Source: Streptosporangiaceae bacterium (GTDB lineage: Bacteria > Actinomycetota > Actinomycetes > Streptosporangiales > Streptosporangiaceae). Taken from it: a stretch of 38,843 nucleotides of DNA. How positions within the stretch are numbered: the stretch's first letter is position 1; the number at the start of each line of letters is the position of its first letter. The position numbers and the translations under genes were made by a program. Below, in pieces: positions 32,090 to 38,843 of this stretch. Location of the stretch: assembly GCA_025934375.1 (NCBI GenBank), contig JAICYD010000064.1, forward strand, positions 1 to 38,843. Reading direction: 5' to 3'. A model generated the notes under the pieces. That model searched no databases. It saw nothing but the letters and a program-made list of their open reading frames with translations, and was not told where the DNA came from.

Positions 32090-32655
32090 TGAAAATACCG
32101 TCCCATAGGCAGCCCATGTCCTGGTCCCCCGGCGCGGTACCGGGGTGATTGCGGCCTCCGTTGCCTCTGGGGCTGGAGCGACACCGGAGGTAAGCGGCAT
32201 TGGACTATGGCACCGAAAATGACACACGATCATGAGTGGGGTCGCTGCCGAGGTCCGCAGCCGGGCGAAATGCCCGGTTCCGCATGCCGCCCGCGCTCCG
32301 CGATCACAAAGTGCGGCTGTCTAGAGTCGGACAGCCGCCGATTGCCGCCTGATCAAGCGTGCTGGGCGGCGGAGCGCGGCACCAGGCATCTGCCTGGCGG
32401 CCATGTGCTTGAAGCGTGGTTGCCGTGACCTTGCACCGGCGCTCGGCGGGTTGCTCGCCCGCGTCCGTGGCTTGACATGACGCGATGATCGCTGCATGGA
32501 CAACCAGATCGCTGCGGCTGCGAATACGGTCGTTCCTGCCCTGCTCGCCTTGGAGTCGCCCGGGTATCCGACTGACCAGGACCGGGCTGGGAGTTCATCG
32601 CGACACGCGGCGGATGTGCCGGGTATGGGCGGATGTCCCTAGGACACTGGACAGC
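32090..32655. other. Non-coding segment before ftsW, with hairpin and orphan ORF
   Basis: This 566-base stretch has no confident gene. A 9-bp inverted repeat lies at 32313-32321 and 32330-32338 with an 8-base loop. A consensus -35-like TTGACA occurs at 32472-32477, but no matching TANNNT box stands 16-18 bases later. A 48-codon frame at 32496-32642 begins MDNQIAAAANTVVPALLALE, is alanine/leucine-rich, and may be the 5' end of a truncated gene. Nothing resembling murD was found on either strand. Confidence 0.4.
32496..32642 (+). pseudogene. Possible truncated 48-residue ORF
   Basis: ATG 32496 opens a frame of 48 residues ending at TAG 32640-32642. The first 28 residues look like a natural helical N-terminus (IAAAANTVVPALLALESPGYP), while the remainder does not. 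It may be a gene start that was cut off by the rearrangement at this locus. It has no clear ribosome-binding site. This is a weak call. Confidence 0.25.
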
Positions 32656-34017
32656 ATGCGTGCGCACCCGCTGACAGAATCCGACGTCGCCGTCGCGGCG
32701 GCTTCCGCGGCCGTCGCCGATGCACCGGGAACGGACGGCCAGCCGGGCGAGCAGGGCGCCGGCGACGCCGCGCCGACGGAGGCCAGCGCGGTATCCGGGT
32801 TCGGGCGGCAGGTGCGGGCCGCGCGGGAACTGCTCGCCCGTCCGCTGACGCCTTATTACCTACTGGTCGGCATCATGTCGTTGCTGCTGCTGCTCGGCCT
32901 GGTGATGGTGCTGTCGACCGGGTCGATCCGGAACCTCGCCAACGGCCAGTCGCCCTACTCGGACTTCTTCAAGCAGCTCACCGGCGTGGTCGTCGGCATC
33001 CCGCTGGCCTGGCTGGCCGCTCGGTCCTCGCCTCGGGTGTTCCGGGCGGCGGCCTACCCGCTGGTGGCCATCGCCGCCATCGGCCTGGCCCTGACGCTCA
33101 TCAGCGGCGTGGGCCAGACGCAGAACGGGGCGACCCGGTGGATCGACATCGGGCCGATCACGTTCCAGCCGTCGGAGGTCGCCAAGCTGGCCCTCGTGAT
33201 CTGGGGAGCGGACCTGCTGGCCCGCAAGGAGAAGCTCGGGCTGCTGGCCGACTGGCGGCACATGCTGGTCCCGCTGATGCCCGGTGTCGGCCTGCTGGCC
33301 ATGCTGGTGATGGCCGGCGACGACCTCGGCACCACGTTCGTGCTGGTGCTCATCTTCCTCACGCTGCTGTGGGTGGCCGGCGCGCCCGGGCGGGTGTTCG
33401 TGCTGATACTCATCTTGATGGGCCTGGTGCTGGTGCTGCTCGCGGTCACTTCCCCGTACCGGGTGGAGCGACTGACCAGCTTCCTGAACGACAACACCAC
33501 CGTCGTGACCGCGCAGAACTACCAGGCCGTGCACGGGCGGATCGCGCTCGGCTCTGGGGGCCTGTTCGGGGTTGGCCTGGGCGCCAGCGGCGCGAAGTGG
33601 GGGTACGTGCCCGAGGACTGGAGCGACTTCATCTTCGCCATCATCGGCGAGGAGCTCGGGCTGGTCGGCACGCTGTGCGTTACCGCGCTGTACGGGGCGC
33701 TCGCCTACGCCGGGCTGCGGGTCGCCCGCCGGGCCGAGGACACCTTCACCCGCCTGGCCGCCTCCGCGATCACCGCCTGGATCGTGTTGCAGGCGGTCGT
33801 GAACATGGGCGCGGTGATCGGCGTGCTGCCGATCACCGGCGTTCCGCTGCCACTGGTCTCCGAAGGACTTTCGTCCGTCCTCGTGACGATGGTCGCGCTC
33901 GGTATGCTCATGTCATTCGCCCGGCGTGAACCTGGCGCCAGGGAGGCCCTGGCCGCACGCGGCCCTGGCGTGGCCTCGCACGTTCGCAGCTGGCTGGCCC
34001 CTGGAAGGCGGCGCTGA
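32656..34017 (+). CDS. ftsW: SEDS-family septal glycosyltransferase FtsW
   Basis: This 453-residue polytopic membrane protein polymerises septal glycan strands from lipid II together with FtsI. A 60-residue cytoplasmic Ala-rich region precedes about ten helices. Family landmarks are GATRWIDIGPITFQPSEVAKLALV, NYQAVHGRIALGSGGLFGVGLGAS, VPEDWSDFIFAIIGEELGLVG and LPITGVPLPLVS. After the last motif the sequence reads S-E403-G-L-S-S, where most FtsW/RodA proteins have SYGGSS or SAGGTS. ATG 32656 is chosen because it begins the Ala-rich leader directly; a frame extension back to 32485 has no FtsW character. It restarts the dcw order after the island. Confidence 0.95.
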   Translation: MRAHPLTESDVAVAAASAAVADAPGTDGQPGEQGAGDAAPTEASAVSGFGRQVRAARELLARPLTPYYLLVGIMSLLLLLGLVMVLSTGSIRNLANGQSPYSDFFKQLTGVVVGIPLAWLAARSSPRVFRAAAYPLVAIAAIGLALTLISGVGQTQNGATRWIDIGPITFQPSEVAKLALVIWGADLLARKEKLGLLADWRHMLVPLMPGVGLLAMLVMAGDDLGTTFVLVLIFLTLLWVAGAPGRVFVLILILMGLVLVLLAVTSPYRVERLTSFLNDNTTVVTAQNYQAVHGRIALGSGGLFGVGLGASGAKWGYVPEDWSDFIFAIIGEELGLVGTLCVTALYGALAYAGLRVARRAEDTFTRLAASAITAWIVLQAVVNMGAVIGVLPITGVPLPLVSEGLSSVLVTMVALGMLMSFARREPGAREALAARGPGVASHVRSWLAPGRRR

Positions 34018-34143
34018 CGTGGCCGGCCGGGCGGATGGGGCGGCAGTGCCGGCGACGGCCGTGCTAGCGACGGTAAGGCTAGCGACGGCAGGGCTGGCGG
34101 CCGCCAGGCGAGCGGCAAGGCTACGAGCGAGGAGCATGGTGGG

Positions 34144-35562
34144 ATGAGGGTCGTACTAGCCGGCGGGGGGTCGGCCGGGCACATTGAGCCGGCGCTCGCG
34201 CTCGCGGACGCGCTGCGGCAGGCGGATAAGTCCATCTCGGTGACGTGCCTGGGTACCGAGCGCGGCCTGGAGACCCGGCTGGTCCCGTTGCGCGGGTACG
34301 AGCTGGAGCTCATGCCCGCCGTGCCGTTGCCGCGATCGCTGTCGCCCAAGTACCTGACCGTGCCCGGGCGGCTGGCGGGGGCGATTCACGCCGTCGGCAA
34401 GGTGCTGGACAACACCGGCGCGGACGTGCTGGTCGGGTTCGGCGGGTACGTGTCGGCGCCGGCTTACCTGGCCGCCAGGCGGCATAACGTGCCGATCGTG
34501 GTGCACGAGGCGAACCCGCGCCCGGGGATCGCCAACCGGCTCGGCGCGATGATGACCACGCACGTCTTCACCGGCCACCCCGACGCGCGGCTGCGCCACG
34601 CGCGCTACATCGGGCTGCCGATCCGTCGGCAGATCGCCGAGCTGGACCGGCTCGCGCTCGGCGACACCGCCCGCGGGCACTTCGGCCTGCGCACCGACTT
34701 GCCCGTGCTGCTGGTCACCGGCGGCTCGCAGGGCGCCCGCTCGCTGAACCGGGCGCTGGCCGGCGCGGTGGACGCCATCCTCGCCGCCGGAGTGCAGGTC
34801 CTGCACGTCACCGGGCCCAAGCACGCCAGCGAGATCTCCCCGCCGCCCGGCCGCGCGCCCTACGTCACCGTTCCCTATGTGGACCGGATGGACCTGGCCT
34901 ACGCCGCCGCCGACTTCGCGCTGTGCCGCGCCGGCGCGATGACCTGCGCCGAGCTCACGGCCGTGGGCCTGCCCGCCGCCTACGTGCCGCTGCCCATCGG
35001 CAACGGCGAGCAGCGGCTCAACGCGATGCCCATCGTGCAGCAAGGCGGCGGGATGATCGTCGATGACGCCGAGCTCACTCCCGAGTGGATCAAGTCCTCG
35101 CTGCTGCCGGTGCTCACCAACGTCGACCGGGTCGTCGCCATGTCCGAGGCCGCCGCCAGGCTGGGCCGCCGGGACGCCGACCGGGCGCTGGCGCGGGCCG
35201 TCCTCGAGGTGGTCGCCAGCACTCCCGCCCGCCCGGCCGCCATCGCCGCCGCCAGTGCCCCCGCCGCACGGCCGGAGCCGCCCGCGGCCGGCCAGCAGTG
35301 GCCGCCGCAGGCGCCCCCCCAGCAGGCACCCCCCCAGCAGGCGACCTTCGAGCAGGCGCCCAGTCCGCTGGCCCGCCGCCAGCCGGGCTCTCGCCCGCAA
35401 GCACCGGACTACCAGTCCGCCCCGGTCCCCGAGGGCGGCTTCTTCCAGCCGACGCAAGCGCGCGCCGCGAGCCAGCGCGCCGCCAGCGCGCGGCCCGCCC
35501 CCGGCCCCGCATCGTCCCCGGGGGCCGCGCCGTCCCCCGGCCGCCACCGGCACGCCCGATAA
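34144..35562 (+). CDS. murG: MurG glycosyltransferase with Pro/Gln-rich C-terminal tail
   Basis: The product adds GlcNAc to lipid I to make lipid II at the inner face of the membrane. Residues 1-365 match MurG: GGGSAGHIEPALALAD, GTERGLETRLVP, VGFGGYVSAPAYLAA, VVHEANPRPGIANRLGA, VTGGSQGARSLN, and CRAGAMTCAELTAVGLPAAYVPLPIGNGEQRLNA for UDP-GlcNAc binding. The protein then continues about 105 residues with low-complexity Pro, Gln and Ala sequence (PPQAPPQQAPPQQATFEQAP) that ordinary MurG lacks. ATG 34144 is preceded by GAGGAGC at a suitable distance. The 126-base gap after ftsW contains near-repeats of GCTAGCGACGG and no gene. Confidence 0.96.
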   Translation: MRVVLAGGGSAGHIEPALALADALRQADKSISVTCLGTERGLETRLVPLRGYELELMPAVPLPRSLSPKYLTVPGRLAGAIHAVGKVLDNTGADVLVGFGGYVSAPAYLAARRHNVPIVVHEANPRPGIANRLGAMMTTHVFTGHPDARLRHARYIGLPIRRQIAELDRLALGDTARGHFGLRTDLPVLLVTGGSQGARSLNRALAGAVDAILAAGVQVLHVTGPKHASEISPPPGRAPYVTVPYVDRMDLAYAAADFALCRAGAMTCAELTAVGLPAAYVPLPIGNGEQRLNAMPIVQQGGGMIVDDAELTPEWIKSSLLPVLTNVDRVVAMSEAAARLGRRDADRALARAVLEVVASTPARPAAIAAASAPAARPEPPAAGQQWPPQAPPQQAPPQQATFEQAPSPLARRQPGSRPQAPDYQSAPVPEGGFFQPTQARAASQRAASARPAPGPASSPGAAPSPGRHRHAR

Positions 35563-35597
35563 AGATAAAGAGGCCCCGTAAAGGAGAGCAGCACTCA

Positions 35598-37004
35598 ATG
35601 GCACTGGTGAAGCCCGCTGAAGTCGTCCCGCTGAGCGACCTCGGCCGGGTGCACTTCGCCGGCATCGGCGGGGCCGGGATGTCCGGGATCGCGCGGCTGA
35701 TGCTCGCCCGGGCAGTGCCGGTCTCCGGCAGCGACTCGGCCGACTCGGGCACGCTGAAGGAACTAGAGGCGCTCGGCGCTCGCGTCCACGTCGGGCACGA
35801 CGCCGCCAACCTCCGTGACGCCGACACCCTCGTGGTCTCTAGCGCCATCCGCGATGACAACCCCGAGCTGGCCGCGGCCCGGGCGCGCGGGCTGCGGGTG
35901 CTGCACCGGGCGGGTGCGCTGGCGTCCCTGGCGCGGGGGCGCCGGGTTATCGCCATCACCGGCACGCACGGCAAGACCACGACGACGTCGATGATCACCA
36001 CCGTGCTGCTCGGCAGCGGCGCCGCCCCTGGCTATGTCATCGGCGGCACCCTGGCCGCCACCGGGCTCAACGCGGCCGACGAGGGCGGCCGCGACTTCGT
36101 CGCCGAGGCCGACGAGAGCGACGGGTCGTTCCTCATGCTGGCCCCCGACGCCGCCGTCATCACCAACATCGACGCCGACCACCTGGACAACTACGGGACC
36201 GTCGAGGCCTACCGGGCGTCGTTCGGCGCCTTCGTTGACCGGATCGTCCCCGGCGGGCTGCTGGTGACCTGCGCCGATGATCCCGGCGCGCGGGTGGCCG
36301 CCGACCATGGCCGGTCGCGGGGGCTGCGCGTGGTCACCTACGGGGAATCGGCCGACGCCGACTACCAGGTCAGCGACATCGCCGTGGCCGGCCTGACAAC
36401 GAGCTTCACCGTGACCGGGCCGCGGGAAGAACAGTGGCGGCTGTCCGTCGGCGTCCCCGGCAGCCATTACGCACTCAACGGAACCGGCTGCCTGTCCGTT
36501 GCCATCCAGCTCGGGGTTCCCGGGCAGGACGCGGCGGCGGCGCTGGCCACCTACCGGGGCGCGGCCCGCCGGATGGAGCCCAAGGGCGAGGCGGGCGGCG
36601 TCCGGGTCCTCGACACCTACGCGCACCACCCGATCGAGCTGGCCGCCGACCTGGCCGCCGCGCGCCAGGTGGCGGGCGACGGGCGGGTGATCGCGGTCTT
36701 CCAGCCGCACCTGTACAGCCGCACCCGGATCTTCGCCGCCGAGTTCGGCGCGGCACTCGGCCTTGCCGACGTCGCCGTCGTCCTTGACGTGTACGCCGCC
36801 CGCGAGGACCCCGCGCCGGGCGTGACCGGCGAGCTGGTGGCCAGCGCGGTCCCCGCCGGGGCACGGTACCTGCCCGACGTCGCGGACGTCCCCGCCATCG
36901 TCGCGGGCATCGCGGCACCCGGTGATGTCGTCTTGACCATGGGCGCCGGCGACGTCACCCGCCTCGGCCCCCTCATCCTCGCCGAGATCGCCGCCCGTGG
37001 CTGA
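35598..37004 (+). CDS. murC: UDP-MurNAc-L-alanine ligase MurC
   Basis: This 468-residue Mur ligase attaches L-Ala to UDP-MurNAc in the cytoplasm. It has the N-terminal VHFAGIGGAGMSGIA, VVSSAIRDDNPEL, ATP-binding ITGTHGKTTTTSM, EADESDGSF, NIDADHLDNYG, RRMEPKGE, DTYAHHPIELAADL and FQPHLYSRT, all in normal order. ATG 35598 is preceded by AAGGAGAG, and the family starts with this glycine-rich strand; upstream in-frame sequence belongs to the murG tail region. The stop overlaps the ftsQ GTG by eight bases. Confidence 0.97.
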   Translation: MALVKPAEVVPLSDLGRVHFAGIGGAGMSGIARLMLARAVPVSGSDSADSGTLKELEALGARVHVGHDAANLRDADTLVVSSAIRDDNPELAAARARGLRVLHRAGALASLARGRRVIAITGTHGKTTTTSMITTVLLGSGAAPGYVIGGTLAATGLNAADEGGRDFVAEADESDGSFLMLAPDAAVITNIDADHLDNYGTVEAYRASFGAFVDRIVPGGLLVTCADDPGARVAADHGRSRGLRVVTYGESADADYQVSDIAVAGLTTSFTVTGPREEQWRLSVGVPGSHYALNGTGCLSVAIQLGVPGQDAAAALATYRGAARRMEPKGEAGGVRVLDTYAHHPIELAADLAAARQVAGDGRVIAVFQPHLYSRTRIFAAEFGAALGLADVAVVLDVYAAREDPAPGVTGELVASAVPAGARYLPDVADVPAIVAGIAAPGDVVLTMGAGDVTRLGPLILAEIAARG

Positions 37005-38163
37005 CGACGCCGCCCCCGAGGCTCCCCGGGTACCCGCGGCGGAAGGCCGGAGGGATGAGGGACTGGCCTCTTCTATGCGGGGCGGCGCGGCGGGGGGCTC
37101 GCGAGCCAAAGCGATTACCGACCCGTTCCGGGCGGAGGCTCCGCGAGGCGAATCAGGCGGCCCCCAATTTCGGACGGAAGCAGCGCGAGGCGAAGCGAGC
37201 GCCAGCGAGCCGCAGCGGGACGGAGTATCCCGCGCGGGTTCCGCGGGCCCGCCCGGCAAGCCGGATGCTACGGATGCAGGCCCTGAAGGCGGGGGGTCTG
37301 GGGGGATGGGTGCGCAGCCCCCTAGGAAGAAGGTGTCTACCCCCCGGAAAAGATGGCGGGCCGCGTTCTTCGTGCTCGCCGGGGTGGGCATCATTGGCGC
37401 GGTGACGGTCGCGTTGCTGGGATCCCGGCTGCTGGTCGTGCGGGCCATCACGGTGACCGGTACCCACCTGGTCACGCCCGCGCAGGTGATCGCGGCGGCG
37501 AACGTCCCCGCGGGGACGCCGCTGATCCGAGTGGACCCGGCGCAAGTCGCGCTGCGGGTGGAGGCGAGGATCAGCCAGGTGGAGACGGCGCGGGTCTCCA
37601 AGCAGTGGCCCGACGGGCTGGCGATCACCATCCGGGAGCGGGTGCCGGTGGTAGCCGTCCGGATGGCTGGCGGTGGCTATGACCTCGTTGACCATGATGG
37701 GGTCATCGTGAACTGGGCGAAGGCCAGGCCCGCCCGGCTCCCGCTGCTGGAGACCACCCTGCCGGGCAGCGAACTGCGCGGCGACCAGGGGGTCGCCGCG
37801 GTGTCCGCCGTCCTCGCGGGACTGCCGGGCTGGCTGTCCGATCAGGTCAAGGCGGTTTCCGCCAGCGCCCCCAGCTCCGGGCCCGGTCCCTCAGTGCGGC
37901 TGTACCTGTCCGGTGGCGTGACGGTCGACTGGGGAGGTCCCGACCGCCTCAGCGTCAAGGCCCAGGAACTAGCGACCTTGATGCGCGACACCGGGCGGCC
38001 TGGCGACACGGTGCAACCTGGAAGCACGGTGCAACCTGGAAGGACAGCGCAGCCCGGAAACACAGCGCAGCCCGGAAACACAGCGCAGCCCGGCAGCTCA
38101 GGCCAGCCCGGCCCGGTGCGCTACTACGACGTCAGCGCCCCTGGGACCGTCGTCACCAAATGA
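36997..38163 (+). CDS. ftsQ: Cell division protein FtsQ with C-terminal hexapeptide repeats
   Basis: This is a 388-residue single-pass divisome protein. A disordered cytoplasmic region occupies residues 1-115, a membrane helix about 120-142, then a POTRA domain (VVRAITVTGTHLVTPAQVIAAANV) and a beta domain. POTRA contains the usual pattern GTPLIRVDPAQVALRVEARISQVETARVSKQWPDGLAITIRERVP with its final beta strand. Before the last strand (VRYYDVSAPGTVVTK) six repeats of T(V/A)QPG(S/N/R) are inserted at about residues 338-372. GTG 36997 overlaps the murC stop. FtsQ links FtsL-type proteins to FtsW/FtsI. Repeats in this beta domain are unusual because it normally contacts partner proteins. Confidence 0.93.
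   Translation: MADDAAPEAPRVPAAEGRRDEGLASSMRGGAAGGSRAKAITDPFRAEAPRGESGGPQFRTEAARGEASASEPQRDGVSRAGSAGPPGKPDATDAGPEGGGSGGMGAQPPRKKVSTPRKRWRAAFFVLAGVGIIGAVTVALLGSRLLVVRAITVTGTHLVTPAQVIAAANVPAGTPLIRVDPAQVALRVEARISQVETARVSKQWPDGLAITIRERVPVVAVRMAGGGYDLVDHDGVIVNWAKARPARLPLLETTLPGSELRGDQGVAAVSAVLAGLPGWLSDQVKAVSASAPSSGPGPSVRLYLSGGVTVDWGGPDRLSVKAQELATLMRDTGRPGDTVQPGSTVQPGRTAQPGNTAQPGNTAQPGSSGQPGPVRYYDVSAPGTVVTK
38008..38112 (+). repeat. 18-bp tandem repeats in ftsQ
   Basis: Five 18-base units (38008-38025, 38026-38043, 38044-38061, 38062-38079, 38080-38097) and a partial sixth to 38112 encode T-V/A-Q-P-G-x. Units 3 and 4 are identical and units 1 and 2 differ at the last base. The period is a multiple of three, so copy-number changes would keep the frame. 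Confidence 0.9.
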
Positions 38164-38511
38164 GGCGCTACCGAATGGGGCACCGCTTCCGTGAGACAAT
38201 GGAGAAGGAACAGCGACACGTTGAGAGGGTTCGGGCGTGGTTAGTTGACCCTGGTGGCCAGCCACCCTACTGTCCCTATCAATCGTAGGACAGCATAACT
38301 CTAAATCTCAACCTGAAGGTGAAACCTGTCGGCGGAATTTGCGCCGGGGAGCCGAGGGCCAGGTTCGCCAGGCAGGATCGGGGCTGGGCCGCCGTGTCGT
38401 CGGAGGGCAGTGTTCCGAAGGCAGTGCTGTCGGGAGGCAGCGTTGCCGGAAGGCACGGCCGGAGGCAACAGGCGACCCGGATTGCAAGACGAGCGGAAAG
38501 GTACCCTCCTC
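38164..38511 (+). other. ftsQ-ftsZ intergenic region
   Basis: This 348-base region holds no gene. It contains the promoter described separately, then a relatively AT-rich segment with ATAACTCTAAATCTCAACC at about 38296-38314. Downstream are five GGCA repeats (38406, 38420, 38436, 38452, 38464) spaced 12-16 bases apart before the ftsZ ribosome-binding site. Long leader regions with several promoters before ftsZ are known in other actinobacteria. Confidence 0.5.
38245..38273 (+). promoter_or_regulatory. Probable ftsZ promoter
   Basis: TTGACC (38245-38250) and TACTGT (38268-38273) are separated by 17 bases, a good primary-sigma promoter. Transcription would start near 38280, giving a leader of about 230 bases before the ftsZ GTG. 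Confidence 0.7.
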
Positions 38512-38843
38512 GTGGCAGCACCGCAGAACTATCTGGCGGTCATCAAGGTCGTCGGTATCGGCGGGGGCGGTGTCAACGCCGTCAATCGCATGATCGAAGA
38601 GGGGCTCAAGGGCGTCGAGTTCATCGCGATCAACACCGACGCGCAAGCCTTGCTGATGAGCGACGCCGACGTCAAGCTCGACGTGGGCCGCGAGCTGACC
38701 CGCGGGCTGGGCGCCGGCGCGAACCCGGACGTGGGCGCGCGGGCCGCCGAGGACCACCGCGAGGAGATCGAGGAAGTCATCAAGGGCGCCGACATGGTCT
38801 TCGTCACCGCGGGCGAGGGCGGCGGCACCGGCACCGGCGGCGC
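38512..38843 (+). CDS. ftsZ: Cell division protein FtsZ (3' end outside window)
   Basis: The first 110 codons are present. FtsZ is the tubulin-like GTPase that forms the division ring. It begins AAPQNYLAVIKVVGIGGGGVNAVN and continues with NRMIEEGLKGVEFIAINTDAQALL, KLDVGRELTRGLGAGANPDVG and VFVTAGEGGGTGTGG, the tubulin signature loop, where the window ends. GTG 38512 follows GGAAAGG at 38495-38501 with ten bases of spacing. It has its own promoter upstream in addition to any read-through from the dcw genes. Confidence 0.97.
   Translation, partial: MAAPQNYLAVIKVVGIGGGGVNAVNRMIEEGLKGVEFIAINTDAQALLMSDADVKLDVGRELTRGLGAGANPDVGARAAEDHREEIEEVIKGADMVFVTAGEGGGTGTGG

Noticed and set aside
32090..32233. 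Minus-strand 64-codon frame ending in the palindrome
   Set aside because: Its last residues are read from the palindrome itself, and the rest has no recognisable protein pattern.
32472..32477. TTGACA as the -35 box of an ftsW promoter
   Set aside because: No TANNNT hexamer lies 16-18 bases downstream, and the site is about 180 bases before the ftsW start.
38502..38514. TACCCT followed by the ftsZ GTG as another leaderless promoter
   Set aside because: The gap is only four bases, a ribosome-binding site is present, and a good promoter exists at 38245-38273.

Overview
The window is a very GC-rich chromosomal segment (roughly 70% or more GC by eye) from an actinobacterium. The evidence is GTG starts with 4-base stop/start overlaps, Pro/Arg-rich tails on cell-division proteins, an F420-type oxidoreductase, a DUF3040 protein beside dinB, a moxR-DUF58-transglutaminase operon next to mraZ, an actinobacterial PGKGP-type EF-P, and a meso-DAP-type MurE. 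A Streptosporangiales-like lineage is plausible, but the genus cannot be fixed by eye.

Layout. (1) 101-3835 is an aromatic-acid operon, aroC-aroK-aroB-aroQ-aroK2, with two different shikimate kinase genes. (2) 4007-7537 holds an ABC permease without an ATPase and an LLM/F420 oxidoreductase, both placed between aroQ and the pepP-efp-nusB block. (3) 7643-10043 is pepP-efp-nusB. (4) 10074-13541 holds a membrane protein on the minus strand, a methyltransferase, DNA polymerase IV (dinB) and a DUF3040 protein. (5) 13602-18625 on the minus strand is moxR, DUF58 and a TgpA-like transglutaminase. (6) 19280-28311 is the first half of the division and cell wall (dcw) cluster: mraZ, rsmH, ftsL-like, ftsI, murE, murF, mraY. 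(7) 28504-32655 is an accessory island where murD would normally lie. It holds an OafA/OatA-like acyltransferase with an SGNH domain, an opposing cystathionine gamma-lyase/synthase gene, a truncated gene remnant, a perfect 50-bp palindrome and a short orphan reading frame. (8) 32656-38843 resumes the dcw cluster: ftsW, murG, murC, ftsQ and the start of ftsZ, which runs off the window.

How the genes work together. The dcw genes build lipid II (MurE, MurF, MraY, MurG, MurC) and drive septal synthesis (FtsL, FtsI, FtsW, FtsQ, FtsZ), under MraZ, whose probable operator is visible as four 10-bp-spaced GTGG boxes over the mraZ promoter. MurD is absent from the window. The aro genes supply chorismate.

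The most unusual signals are: replacement of murD by an acyltransferase island with a long perfect palindrome; an acyltransferase frame that has no stop and runs on through the opposing gene; a 22-bp-arm inverted repeat inside ftsI; a 15-bp CACGTG tandem array before rsmH; and a recurring TANNNT-N6-start arrangement at five genes, which suggests leaderless transcripts. No rRNA, functional tRNA, CRISPR array or intact transposase was found.
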